Positions 1-7,659 of a stretch of DNA of 33,773 nt are shown here, in pieces. The notes beneath the pieces were generated by a model. That model did no database searches and was not told the DNA's origin. It was given only the letters and a program-made list of their open reading frames with translations. Origin of the DNA: an uncultured Litorivicinus sp. Its GTDB lineage: Bacteria; Pseudomonadota; Gammaproteobacteria; Pseudomonadales; Litorivicinaceae. A program made the translations under genes and the position numbers. Positions within the stretch are counted from its first letter, which is position 1. Each line of letters begins with the position of its first letter. The stretch covers positions 1 to 33,773 of the forward strand of contig CACJLQ010000015.1 in assembly GCA_902594275.1 (NCBI GenBank), read 5' to 3'.

Positions 1-1
1 A

Positions 2-1720
2 CGCCTTCGCTTGTCCGCGCCAGCTGATTTCATTAATACCTGGGTTATCCAGAATCTACACGCTATACAAACCAAAAAGAAAGGTGTCATCGTTGAAATC
101 ACCGCTAATTCAGACCTCGATGAACTTGAGGCGCCTCTTCCCGATATCGAGCTAAGTTTTGAGAGTACAGCGCGTTTGGACTTTATCGAAAAACCTGTCG
201 GCAGTTTTAACTTTCATCTCTTTTGCTCTGACGTCTATCACCGAGAAAACGAGTTACATCTTTCCCACAAAGATCTGCCTACACGGGATTTTATTTCATT
301 CACTGAGCATAGTCCTTTTTTCTATCTGAATGGTCTTATGCCGATACCGAAGAACACGTTAGGCTATCTCAGAGTAAGCTCGCTTACGGAAATGCTTACA
401 GCAATTAGCAATGGACGCGGCATTGGTTTTTTACCAAGTTGGGTGGACGATGAAAGATTAAAGCGGGTAGCGTTCGATCAAATATCAACGCATCTCCAAT
501 CTATTGCGCTTTTTCTCTCCTATCCCATGCACTTGAGGGGATCTCCAAAGATAGAAACATTCAAAAAGCAAATCACTGATCAACTAAGAACGCAATCCTC
601 CGCCAAAAAGGGTGCAAATAAAAGAGAAATCAAAAACGATGTCATTGCAATTTGTAGTCTGTTTTCGCAAACGGGATTGATGGCTCCTTGGGAATCTAAT
701 CTTAGTCTCCTTGCAAAAAGGATCGTCGAGAAGTTCAACAGGGACGGTGGGATCCTCGGAAAACAGGTAAGATTGTTGACGCCAGATCCCAAATCTAACT
801 GGGGTGAATACGGTAACATAACGCAAGAACTTATAGACCAGAATGTAACGAGATATTTCGTTGGTTGTTGGACATCTGCCGCCAGAAAGCAAGTGATACC
901 GGCAATTTCAAATCAAAACGGGATTCTATTCTACCCATTACATTTTGAGGGAGATGAGATTTCAAAAGAAGTAGTTTACCTCAACGCTCCGCCGACAAAG
1001 TCAGTCATCCCAGCTCTGGAATATGCTCTCAGTAAAGCGGGTGATATCGATTCATTTATAGGCATAGGGTCCGACTATGTATGGCCTCGCACGATTAATG
1101 AAATAAGTTCATCTTATTTGAAGGCTTACGGTGTACCCGGATCCAAAATAACTTACCGCTATTATCCCGTAGGTTTTACGGATTTAGAGGATGAAATTGA
1201 TGCTTTAGCCAAACTAAGTAAAAGGAATAAGAACACGATTATTTTATCAGTATCTCTAGTAGGTCCGTCACTAAAAGAGTTCTTGAAGCTTTTGTCTAAG
1301 GCCGAAATAGATTTAAGCCGCTTTCAAATAATTGCTTTTGATGCGACCGATTTGGATACGTACTTACTAGATTGTTCGAAGATAGAAGGATTATTGTCTT
1401 GCTGGGGCTATTTTGAGCAATCTACGCAAAATCCGACTCACGACGAATTCAAGAGATTATGCGCTAGAGACAAACGACTTGCGGCTATTCCTATCATCGA
1501 CCCCGCCATTTCGACATACAACGCTTTTCAATTTTGGAGGAATGCTGTTCAGACGGCGCAATCTTTGGATCATGGGGATGTAATGGCCGCTCTCGCTGAA
1601 ACGCATATTTCTTGTCCTTCGACTGGTGCGCAACTTGGACTGAATAAGTCAAATAACATCCTCAACCGGCCAAGTTTTCTTGGGGCTCTCCAGAAAGATG
1701 GGCGTTTTGCGAAAATTTGA
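2..1720 (+). CDS. LysR-type regulator fused to a UrtA/AmiC-like ligand-binding domain (5' partial)
   Basis: The reading frame is open to the left edge: the codons before the TTG at 11 read R-L-R. RLRLSAPADF matches the usual LysR linker between DNA-binding and effector domains, so the helix-turn-helix part (about 90 residues) should lie outside the window. Counting from 11, residues 1-195 look like a LysR effector domain. Residues 194-208 form a polar, lysine-rich linker. Residues 209-569 look like a Peripla_BP_5/6 domain of the UrtA, FmdD and AmiC type, with the hallmark VGCWTSAARKQVIP at 284-297, LFYPLHFEG soon after and GSDYVWPRT further on. No signal peptide or membrane segment separates the two halves, so the binding domain is probably cytoplasmic and acts as a second sensor, as AmiC does. 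The gene looks more AT-rich than the rest of the window. An amidase-family gene follows on the same strand. The fusion is directly visible; the ligand (amide or urea) and the target genes are inferred. Confidence 0.8.
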   Translation, partial: RLRLSAPADFINTWVIQNLHAIQTKKKGVIVEITANSDLDELEAPLPDIELSFESTARLDFIEKPVGSFNFHLFCSDVYHRENELHLSHKDLPTRDFISFTEHSPFFYLNGLMPIPKNTLGYLRVSSLTEMLTAISNGRGIGFLPSWVDDERLKRVAFDQISTHLQSIALFLSYPMHLRGSPKIETFKKQITDQLRTQSSAKKGANKREIKNDVIAICSLFSQTGLMAPWESNLSLLAKRIVEKFNRDGGILGKQVRLLTPDPKSNWGEYGNITQELIDQNVTRYFVGCWTSAARKQVIPAISNQNGILFYPLHFEGDEISKEVVYLNAPPTKSVIPALEYALSKAGDIDSFIGIGSDYVWPRTINEISSSYLKAYGVPGSKITYRYYPVGFTDLEDEIDALAKLSKRNKNTIILSVSLVGPSLKEFLKLLSKAEIDLSRFQIIAFDATDLDTYLLDCSKIEGLLSCWGYFEQSTQNPTHDEFKRLCARDKRLAAIPIIDPAISTYNAFQFWRNAVQTAQSLDHGDVMAALAETHISCPSTGAQLGLNKSNNILNRPSFLGALQKDGRFAKI

Positions 1721-1852
1721 TGCACTAGGTTAGATGACAAATCTAGTTTGCTTCATTTTTCTTCGCGTGATGGGGCATTGACCTGTCGTTGACGAGCTTG
1801 AATTGAAAGTACCCTAGGCAAACCTACCTGATGCTGAAATAGCCTGCTTATC

Positions 1853-1868
1853 AATAATCTAAATTATT
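1853..1868. promoter_or_regulatory. candidate regulator operator (inverted repeat)
   Basis: AATAAT-CTAA-ATTATT is a perfect 6-base inverted repeat with a 4-base centre. It lies between the LysR-type fusion gene and the amidase-family gene, about 125 bases before the latter's start. LysR regulators often bind AT-rich dyads of the T-N11-A type, and this dyad is close (T-N10-A). An AT-rich repeat this short can arise by chance. The rest of the 1721-1994 gap holds no recognisable gene and no convincing sigma-70 promoter. Confidence 0.25.
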
Positions 1869-1994
1869 TCCGCCTAGAAAGTTGCTTAGTGAAAATGTCG
1901 AAGAATAGGTTTTGTATTTTTTAAGATTTTGGTTAATGGAGAAAAAAAGGGTAATCTGCACCGGGCATAAGTTCCCATTATCAAGGATAGGGTT

Positions 1995-3251
1995 ATGAAA
2001 AAAATTATACTCTCTGCAATATTTGGAGCTCTTATGTTCCCAGCATATGCAGACACAACTGATCAAAAATGGATGACCATAGTCGAATTGAAGAAACAGG
2101 GCATGCATTGCGTCGACGATCCGAATTGTTTCAACAGATACCATCCAGAGGTTCCCGAAAAGGCCAAAGCGAACGTTGGTGATATGATTGTCTATCACAC
2201 TCGCGACGCGCTAGATAGCGAGTTCCGTTTGGATTCCATTCCAGCGGACCTCGCGACAGTCGACCTCGGCCTTGTGCATCCGATGACAGGTCCCGTTCAT
2301 ATTAATGGGGTCGAGCGTGGTGATGCGATTGAAGTCGAGATCGTTGATATCGTCCCGGACCAATATGGATATACGGTAATCGCACCTGGATTCGGTTTCT
2401 TGCGTGATGTTTTTACAGAGCCTTACATCGTCAATTGGCAGCTGACACGAATAGGGGCAGTATCTTCGGGAATGCCAGGTATCACTGTGCCCTATGAGGC
2501 TTTCCCTGGATCGATTGGAGTAATGCCCGGCATGCCAGAAATTGAAAAGATCAAAGCGCGGGAAGCAGGTTTGGCTGCAGTCGGTGGTGCGGTACTCGGT
2601 CCATCAGGTGCAGGTGCTCTGCCAGCAGATCTGTGTGGTGTCGGTGCCCCGGCTGAGCAGGATTGTTTGCGTACCATTCCACCGCGTGAAAACGGTGGCA
2701 ATATGGATGTTCAGCAAATGCAGGTTGGTACCCGAATTATGTTTCCTTGCTTCATCGATGGGTGTGGTGTCTTTGTCGGCGATGTGCATTACGCCCAGGG
2801 TGATGGCGAGGTCAGTGGGACAGCGATCGAAATGGGCTCAATCACGACCTTGCGTGTTCGGAAGATCCACAAGGGCAAAGGCGCATCAATGGATATGCCT
2901 GTGACACTGGGTAACGATCAAATCATCGATATGGAGCCGACTCGCTACTACCAGACGGTTGGTATTCCAGTTAAAGGGAAGGGCGAGATCCCACCAACAC
3001 ACCAGTATCTCACTGGTGCTCCGATTGAAAACCTTGAAAATTTGAACGAGGATTTAACGCTCGCTGCGCGACATGCGCTGCTGCAGATGATCGACTACCT
3101 AGTAGGGGAGCACGGTCTTACGAAAGAGCAAGCGTATGTCCTCAGTTCTGTTGCGGTTGATTTGCGTGTTGGCCAGGTTGTTGATGTGCCCAACTATGTC
3201 GTGACGGCTGTGTTGAACCTTGATGTATTTGATAAGTACCGTCACTACTAG
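1995..3251 (+). CDS. exported acetamidase/formamidase family protein
   Basis: This 418-residue protein belongs to the FmdA/AmdA family, which hydrolyses formamide or short-chain amides to ammonia and the acid. Family hallmarks seen are RENGGNMDV near 231-239 and GDVHYAQGDGEVSGTAIE near 262-279. The N-terminus has a clear Sec signal peptide (MKKIILSAIFGALMFPAYA, cleavage near 19/20), whereas characterised FmdA enzymes are cytoplasmic. Six cysteines lie in close pairs (C39/C45, C214/C224, C252/C257), which fits disulfides in an oxidising periplasm. The ATG at 1995 follows an AAGGATAGGG ribosome site. A strong hairpin and a small exported-protein gene follow directly. A LysR/amide-binding fusion regulator lies upstream. 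The enzyme family is clear; the true substrate is not known. Confidence 0.85.
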   Translation: MKKIILSAIFGALMFPAYADTTDQKWMTIVELKKQGMHCVDDPNCFNRYHPEVPEKAKANVGDMIVYHTRDALDSEFRLDSIPADLATVDLGLVHPMTGPVHINGVERGDAIEVEIVDIVPDQYGYTVIAPGFGFLRDVFTEPYIVNWQLTRIGAVSSGMPGITVPYEAFPGSIGVMPGMPEIEKIKAREAGLAAVGGAVLGPSGAGALPADLCGVGAPAEQDCLRTIPPRENGGNMDVQQMQVGTRIMFPCFIDGCGVFVGDVHYAQGDGEVSGTAIEMGSITTLRVRKIHKGKGASMDMPVTLGNDQIIDMEPTRYYQTVGIPVKGKGEIPPTHQYLTGAPIENLENLNEDLTLAARHALLQMIDYLVGEHGLTKEQAYVLSSVAVDLRVGQVVDVPNYVVTAVLNLDVFDKYRHY

Positions 3252-3258
3252 GAGTGAG

Positions 3259-3282
3259 CAGGGAGGTCATCGGACCTCCCTG
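3259..3282 (+). terminator. strong intergenic hairpin, terminator-like without a U-tract
   Basis: The arms CAGGGAGGTC and GACCTCCCTG pair perfectly over 10 bases around the loop ATCG. The hairpin starts 7 bases after the amidase-family stop and ends 5 bases before the next ATG. No T-run follows, so it is not a classical intrinsic terminator. The left arm contains GGAGGT, a perfect Shine-Dalgarno core, buried in the stem. The element could stabilise the upstream mRNA 3' end, attenuate the downstream gene or control its translation. Confidence 0.5.
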
Positions 3283-3287
3283 ATTGA

Positions 3288-3839
3288 ATGACCATGAATC
3301 GCCGATTGTTTTTGTCTTTTCTTGCGCTTAGTCCACTTGCCTCTGCGCATTCTCCTTGGGGCCAATACACGGTCTATCGGCAAAAGCACTTGTTGATCAT
3401 GAGCTCTAAAGGCGATCCCGATTCGTATCCGTATTCAGAAATTCTTGTGAATGCGATTAATAAAGAGGAACCGAGCGCTCGTGCACGACCGGCTCGCGCT
3501 CGAGATTTAGAGCGTTGTTACAGTTTATTTTTGACCGACCAAATGCAGTTTATGTTGTTGCCGAGAGAGTCAAGTACCCAGATGCGTGAAGCGAGTGGTG
3601 TGTTTCAAGGTCGTGAACCACTTCCGATGAAAACAGTCTACGAGTTTGATGATTTGGTTTTGAGTGTCCGTTCAGATATGGATGCAAACATCATCCGGAT
3701 TATCACTTATTCTATTCTGGAGCGACTCGGTGATTTACCGAATGCGGCGAATCCTTCGATTATGCTCGCAGCGAAACACGTGCATGTTGAATCGCTGACT
3801 GCGATTGCGACATTCCTTTCGGAACAACAAAGTAGCTGA
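3288..3839 (+). CDS. small exported protein of unknown function (possible TAXI-like fragment)
   Basis: This 183-residue protein starts with MTMNRRLFLSF, a Tat-like RRxFL motif, followed by a hydrophobic stretch ending near SAHS, so export is likely. The mature part (about 160 residues) has no motif I can name with certainty. The pattern around residues 35-60 and 120-135 (HLLIMSSKGDP, DDLVLSVRSDMD) vaguely recalls TAXI-type solute-binding proteins, but it is about half their length. The ATG at 3288 and the in-frame ATG at 3294 are both possible, and neither has an exposed ribosome site because the nearest purine-rich core is inside the upstream hairpin. It follows the exported amidase-family gene, so the two may work together in the periplasm; that is inference. 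Confidence 0.6.
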   Translation: MTMNRRLFLSFLALSPLASAHSPWGQYTVYRQKHLLIMSSKGDPDSYPYSEILVNAINKEEPSARARPARARDLERCYSLFLTDQMQFMLLPRESSTQMREASGVFQGREPLPMKTVYEFDDLVLSVRSDMDANIIRIITYSILERLGDLPNAANPSIMLAAKHVHVESLTAIATFLSEQQSS

Positions 3840-3997
3840 GTGAACTATTCGGCTGAACGTAAACCAACGTTTGTACTGTTTTCGTAAGGTTAGAGCGGTC
3901 ATGCAGACCTCATAACGGAAGGGCTGGCAATGTATCGGGAATTGGCTTGTTCGCGTAGTTTCTATATAGGCTAGGGAAGCTAACCTAGACGGATGAA

Positions 3998-4435
3998 TTA
4001 GGTGCCAGTGTTTGCCTGGCAATCTAAGCAGGTGCCCTGAATTTCAATCACCTGAATTTCTAAAGCTCTGAATTCATGAGACATTTCCATTTTCACTTGA
4101 CTCGCGAGTTCACAGCTTTCCGTAACATTTTCGCATCGTGTACAGTACTGGATCACGTGGAATTGATGGTGGTGTTCATCGGAGCACACCATAAATCGAT
4201 TCGCTGATTCGATCTTGTGGATTAATCCGAGTCCAGTCCAGAAGTCGAGGACACGGTAGACAGTGCTGATATTCAGGTTCTGTTCAGTAATCTTCTTGAT
4301 TTGGTCTCTGAGTTCGTATGCGGACATCGGAAGTTTGTTCGCGGCGAGCGTTTCTATAATCACACATCGCTGTTTCGTCAGTGATTTGCCCGCACTCTGA
4401 ACAACTTGATTTAATCGAGTTTTATCGATGGCCAT
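3998..4435 (-). CDS. zur: Fur-family zinc uptake regulator (Zur-like)
   Basis: This 145-residue Fur-family repressor has an N-terminal winged helix (SLTKQR, then STVYRVLDFW at 57-66), a His-rich segment at 88-90 and two CxxC pairs (C98/C101 and C136/C139), as in structural-zinc-binding Fur and Zur proteins. I place the start at the ATG at 4435 (MAIDKTRLNQ). The frame runs further upstream, but only into the 3' end of the preceding gene and without family similarity. The start overlaps that gene's stop by 14 bases, so translation is probably coupled. It is the last gene of a zinc-transport-type operon, which together with the His/Cys content argues for Zur over Fur. If so, it would repress its own operon through the palindrome upstream of the first gene. 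Confidence 0.85.
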   Translation of the reverse strand: MAIDKTRLNQVVQSAGKSLTKQRCVIIETLAANKLPMSAYELRDQIKKITEQNLNISTVYRVLDFWTGLGLIHKIESANRFMVCSDEHHHQFHVIQYCTRCENVTESCELASQVKMEMSHEFRALEIQVIEIQGTCLDCQANTGT

Positions 4436-4982
4436 CAGCACCAGGAGCAACCGGAATCGCATCCTCTCCCAAGTCAAGACTGGTGACCGTTGCTTCTACG
4501 AGACTATATCCACTCTCAGCGATCTCAAAGCGTTGAGTAACCACAGAGAGCCGTCCTGATACGATGATGGGTTGGTATAAATCTCGGAGTTCGGTTGGGG
4601 ATCCAGTCGTATCAACGAGGAGCGTTTGATTCATCGGAGGAGGGGGGATATGAATGCATTGTCCGGCTTCAGGCACCAGCAAGAATTGAGTAACCTGGTC
4701 ACCTTTGACTTCGATCGGTACCATAAATCCGGCAAGTTCAATGATTGTTCCTTCGAGTGACGGGTCAATGACTTTTCCGGCAGCATCTAATTGTGATTGG
4801 AAGTTCGGATTAAACAGTAGTTCGTAACCAAAATCTTTGGGTACAAAATCGTAGGTTCCTTCTGGTATGAGCTGGTCCCACGCACTTTCCCAACGCACAA
4901 AATCTTCCTCAGTCGCTTCATATGCGCTTGTCATTTGTACGCCAACAAGTAGACAGCAGATCAAATAGCCAACATGCTTCAA
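4422..4982 (-). CDS. DUF3299 exported protein of the zinc operon
   Basis: This 186-residue protein has an N-terminal signal peptide (hydrophobic to about residue 20, TSA-Y). The mature part carries the DUF3299 hallmarks LAGFMVPIE and GQCIHIPPPPMNQ. The family has no assigned biochemical role that I know of, but it recurs beside MacB-like ABC transporters and ZrgA-type zinc-binding proteins. The start is a TTG at 4982 overlapping the permease stop as TTGA. The end overlaps the Zur-like start by 14 bases. The tight packing implies one mRNA and a role in the same periplasmic metal pathway. Confidence 0.8.
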   Translation of the reverse strand: MKHVGYLICCLLVGVQMTSAYEATEEDFVRWESAWDQLIPEGTYDFVPKDFGYELLFNPNFQSQLDAAGKVIDPSLEGTIIELAGFMVPIEVKGDQVTQFLLVPEAGQCIHIPPPPMNQTLLVDTTGSPTELRDLYQPIIVSGRLSVVTQRFEIAESGYSLVEATVTSLDLGEDAIPVAPGADGHR

Positions 4983-6226
4983 TCTAAAAATCCTTGCGCA
5001 AGTGAACGTCGATAAACCAACGTCGCTGGGATGAGGCTGGCAACAAGCCCAGCCAACACAATGATCATTAATACCGAGAATTCATCGAAGCTAATCCAGG
5101 TCAGCTCAATACGAACACCCGCCCACTGGGTAAGTAGATCGGCAGCTATCACAGTTGACAGCCGAACAAGCCCGATTGCCATCACCATTGAAATGATACT
5201 GATAAACATCGTCTCAATCAGAACCATCGATGCGAGATGTAAAGGCGTCGCCCCAACCGCTCTTAGAATGGTTAACTCCCGAGTACGACTATCAAGTCCG
5301 GACAATGTCATGGTGACCATCCCGATCAAACTAATCCCGATGATCAGCCAATTGAAAATCCGGAAAACGAAATCAACTGATCCAACCATCGACCATAATT
5401 CGGCGAGAGCCACCCCTGGAATGACTGCACTGAGCGCCTCTTCAGGATACTCATTAATGGAGCGAGAGGCCTTGAATAAGTTGAGTTTTGAAGAAAGACC
5501 TAAATAGGCGGCTGTGATCGTCTCGGGATAGAGGCGTTCTGGAGGTATTTGACTGATATCAATACTGTCGAGGGAGACGATTTTACTTCCGCTTTTCCAT
5601 CCCAGATGGATGAGTTCATAACCCTCAAGGCTGACAAAAACGGCTCTGTCCGTCGGCGTTCCCGTCGGGTTTAAAATACCAGTGACCTGAAAAGCAAAAT
5701 CATCATGTGTCCGGCCCAGGCTTTCTGAACCGTGCGTTACAAAAATTGACGAGCCGCGTTGGTACCCGAGTTCTGATGCCACAGCGCTTCCAATCACAAC
5801 TTCATTCAGTTCCTGAAATGCGCGGCCTTGACTGAAGGAGAGTGATTGGTCGCCGTCGAACTGAATTCGATCAAAGTATTCGGATGTTGTCGATATCACC
5901 CGAAAACCTTGATGACTGTCTCCAAGCGCAATCGGAATAGCCCATTCAACGAACGGATTGCGTTCGATATCTCTCAGCGTCTCTGTTGTAATGTTGTTGG
6001 TTGGCTTACCAAGGTGGAATACGGTGTAAAGCACCAATTCAATCCCGCTGCCTCGAGGTCCAAGCACCAAATCAACACCGCCAAGACTCTGATTGAATCC
6101 TTTTTTTGTTGCCTGTTGTATGCGGTCAGCAGTTAGCAGCAATGCCATCGATATAGTTAAGGCAATAATCACAAGAATGGTTGGGACAACCCGCGAACGA
6201 ATAGCTGCTGCAACGATCTGAATCAT
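4979..6226 (-). CDS. ABC transporter permease, FtsX/MacB family (ZrgC/E-like)
   Basis: This 415-residue permease has the type VII ABC layout: one N-terminal membrane helix (about residues 10-30), a periplasmic MacB_PCD-type domain (about 40-260), then three C-terminal helices of the FtsX domain (about 285-305, 335-360 and 385-405). The conserved LTILRAVGAT motif precedes the third helix, where FtsX permeases contact the ATPase. The start is an ATG overlapping the ATPase stop (ATGA at 6223-6226). It should pair with that ATPase. In Vibrio cholerae an analogous zinc-regulated set is called zrgABCDE. Such permeases normally drive mechanical work on periplasmic or lipoprotein partners rather than classical import, so how zinc is moved is open. 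Confidence 0.85.
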   Translation of the reverse strand: MIQIVAAAIRSRVVPTILVIIALTISMALLLTADRIQQATKKGFNQSLGGVDLVLGPRGSGIELVLYTVFHLGKPTNNITTETLRDIERNPFVEWAIPIALGDSHQGFRVISTTSEYFDRIQFDGDQSLSFSQGRAFQELNEVVIGSAVASELGYQRGSSIFVTHGSESLGRTHDDFAFQVTGILNPTGTPTDRAVFVSLEGYELIHLGWKSGSKIVSLDSIDISQIPPERLYPETITAAYLGLSSKLNLFKASRSINEYPEEALSAVIPGVALAELWSMVGSVDFVFRIFNWLIIGISLIGMVTMTLSGLDSRTRELTILRAVGATPLHLASMVLIETMFISIISMVMAIGLVRLSTVIAADLLTQWAGVRIELTWISFDEFSVLMIIVLAGLVASLIPATLVYRRSLAQGFLD

Positions 6227-6882
6227 TGCGGATTATCCAGTCTGATCACTCGGTCAAACAATGAAGTGATCGACGGATTGTGACTGACCACTACGACCGC
6301 CTGCGTTTGCGGATTGATCGAGTCATTCAGTTGGTTCATAAAAAGTGTTGTTGCCTCAGGGTCGAGGGCCGATGTCGGTTCGTCAGCGATAATGAGTTCG
6401 GGCTGTCCAATTAGTGCCCGAATGGCTGCAATCCGCTGCTGTTGGCCAATACTGAGTTCACTTGGTTTCCGGTCGAGTAAATCTGTTGTTAATCCCAATT
6501 GTATTGCGAGTCGTTTAATCACTTCACGCGGTCGTTCGACCCTCGCGCGGCGTTGAGATGAGAATTGAAGACCAATATGGGCATTTTCGAATCCACTGAG
6601 ATAGGGAAGCAGGTTGAGGGATTGAAAGATCACACCGATATGGTCTGCTCGGACGGTATCGAGAGATCGCTGGCTCAGTTGGTCGTATTGAAAGTTTTTT
6701 AGCGAAATGGAGCCCGTCTGTAGGGGAAGAACACCAGCGATGAGATTCAGGAGACTGGATTTGCCGCTCCCAGACGCCCCGATTAAAAGGACTTTTTCGC
6801 CCTCATTGATTTTAATATCCGGAAAACGCAGATGTTTTCCAGATCGATAAGCATATGTCAGTGCTGAGGTTTCAAGAATCAA
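6223..6882 (-). CDS. ABC transporter ATPase, LolD/MacB type (zinc operon)
   Basis: This 219-residue nucleotide-binding protein is complete. Walker A GASGSGKS is at 35-42, the Q-loop glutamine at 87, the signature LSIGQ at 143-147, Walker B LIIADE at 163-168 and the H-loop histidine at 201. The size and the SIGQQQR signature fit the LolD/MacB group, which pairs with FtsX-type permeases such as the next gene. The start is a TTG overlapping the TGA of the ZrgA-like gene (TTGA, 6879-6882), so it is probably translated by reinitiation. It supplies ATP-driven force for the operon's transporter at the inner membrane. Confidence 0.9.
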   Translation of the reverse strand: MILETSALTYAYRSGKHLRFPDIKINEGEKVLLIGASGSGKSSLLNLIAGVLPLQTGSISLKNFQYDQLSQRSLDTVRADHIGVIFQSLNLLPYLSGFENAHIGLQFSSQRRARVERPREVIKRLAIQLGLTTDLLDRKPSELSIGQQQRIAAIRALIGQPELIIADEPTSALDPEATTLFMNQLNDSINPQTQAVVVVSHNPSITSLFDRVIRLDNPQ

Positions 6883-7433
6883 AATGAAATAACTGCTTTT
6901 CTCGCCGTCAGAGTTTCGGATATTGGTTGAGCCCCTAGGATGCCTTCAACCTCAATTTTTTCAACATCATCAAAGTGATTGAATGCCGGTGAGAAATCCA
7001 TTGTGTTAAGGGCCGATGGATTTTGACATATCAGGGCCGCTTCGATGACGACGTCCTGATGGTCGCCATCCTCCTCATCACCGCCTGTCGATGCAACAGC
7101 TCTTAACTCCTGACGGATGTTTGATTGAGAGCAATCTGCTGTGTCCGGGATTGCGACGAGAGTTGCGATGCTGTTGATTTCTTCTAGCCGTTCTGCCAGT
7201 TCGTCGTGCTTATGTTCGTCGTGCTTATGTTCGTCGTGCTTATGTTCGTCGTGTTGATGTTCATCGTGCTTGGCTAATTGAACGACGGGAAATTCATACG
7301 AAATTTGTAGCGACGATTCACTCAAGACGACCTTAACGTGATTGATACCGTGGACATGTGCTCCGGCATGTCGACTCTCAGCAATTGCGTGCGGCGCTAA
7401 AAACGTTGCGAATAAAATGATTACCCTAATCAT
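6879..7433 (-). CDS. zrgA: ZrgA-like periplasmic zinc-binding protein (DUF2796)
   Basis: This 184-residue secreted protein is the first gene of the zinc operon. I choose the ATG at 7433 because AAGGAG lies five bases upstream and a signal peptide (MIRVIILFATFLAPHAIA) follows at once; the longer frame to 7466 runs into the operator. AGAHVHG (24-29) and the following segment match the DUF2796/ZrgA start. Residues 56-77 form a His/Asp/Glu-rich loop built from repeated HDEHK units, typical of periplasmic zinc-binding proteins such as ZnuA. In Vibrio cholerae, ZrgA is zinc-repressed and supports growth under zinc limitation. It probably captures zinc for the ABC system encoded downstream. Confidence 0.85.
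   Translation of the reverse strand: MIRVIILFATFLAPHAIAESRHAGAHVHGINHVKVVLSESSLQISYEFPVVQLAKHDEHQHDEHKHDEHKHDEHKHDELAERLEEINSIATLVAIPDTADCSQSNIRQELRAVASTGGDEEDGDHQDVVIEAALICQNPSALNTMDFSPAFNHFDDVEKIEVEGILGAQPISETLTARKAVISF
7201..7275 (-). repeat. 15-base tandem repeat encoding the His-rich loop
   Basis: Five 15-base units, three identical (TCGTCGTGCTTATGT on the plus strand) and two diverged, encode the HDEHK/DEHKH repeats of the ZrgA-like protein. Because the unit is a multiple of three, slippage would add or remove five residues without breaking the frame. Confidence 0.85.
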
Positions 7434-7461
7434 GGTGACTCCTTCATGCCTCATCAGTAAT

Positions 7462-7476
7462 TGCAATAATATTGCA
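7462..7476. promoter_or_regulatory. candidate Zur box upstream of the zinc operon
   Basis: TGCAATA-A-TATTGCA is a perfect 7-base inverted repeat around a single base, 29 bases upstream of the ZrgA-like start codon. It shares the frame TGnnATAnTATnnCA with the known Zur operator core TGTTATAnTATAACA. Its position would overlap a promoter for the operon, whose last gene encodes a Zur-like repressor. On the minus strand TATTAT within it could serve as a -10 element. Nothing else is recognisable between 7477 and 7659. Confidence 0.55.
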
Positions 7477-7659
7477 TTATTGGCCTTGGATGGAAGCGAT
7501 TTTCCTGAAGCCCCTTGCTCATCTTGTAGCTGACGGGGGTTGCCTGATCCTCATGAGGCGCGCTTAATCTTGGTCAAGCGAGCATCGTATGTATTTGCTT
7601 AATCGTTTGAGAACTAGGGTTTTGAAGACTTACTCACGGGGTGAATTGCGATTTGAGTC

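Noticed and set aside
1731..1745. TAGAT-GACAA-ATCTA hairpin after the fusion regulator, possible terminator
   Set aside because: The stem is only five weak pairs and no clean T-run follows directly.
3967..3987. Inverted repeat TAGGCTAG / CTAACCTA downstream of zur
   Set aside because: One mismatch, AT-rich stem and no U-tract; too weak to call a terminator.
7526..7587. Palindrome CCTCATGAGG and an imperfect GCGCGCTT / AAGCGAGC stem between the acetyltransferase remnant and the zinc operon
   Set aside because: Short or imperfect, no link to a transcript end or known operator could be shown.
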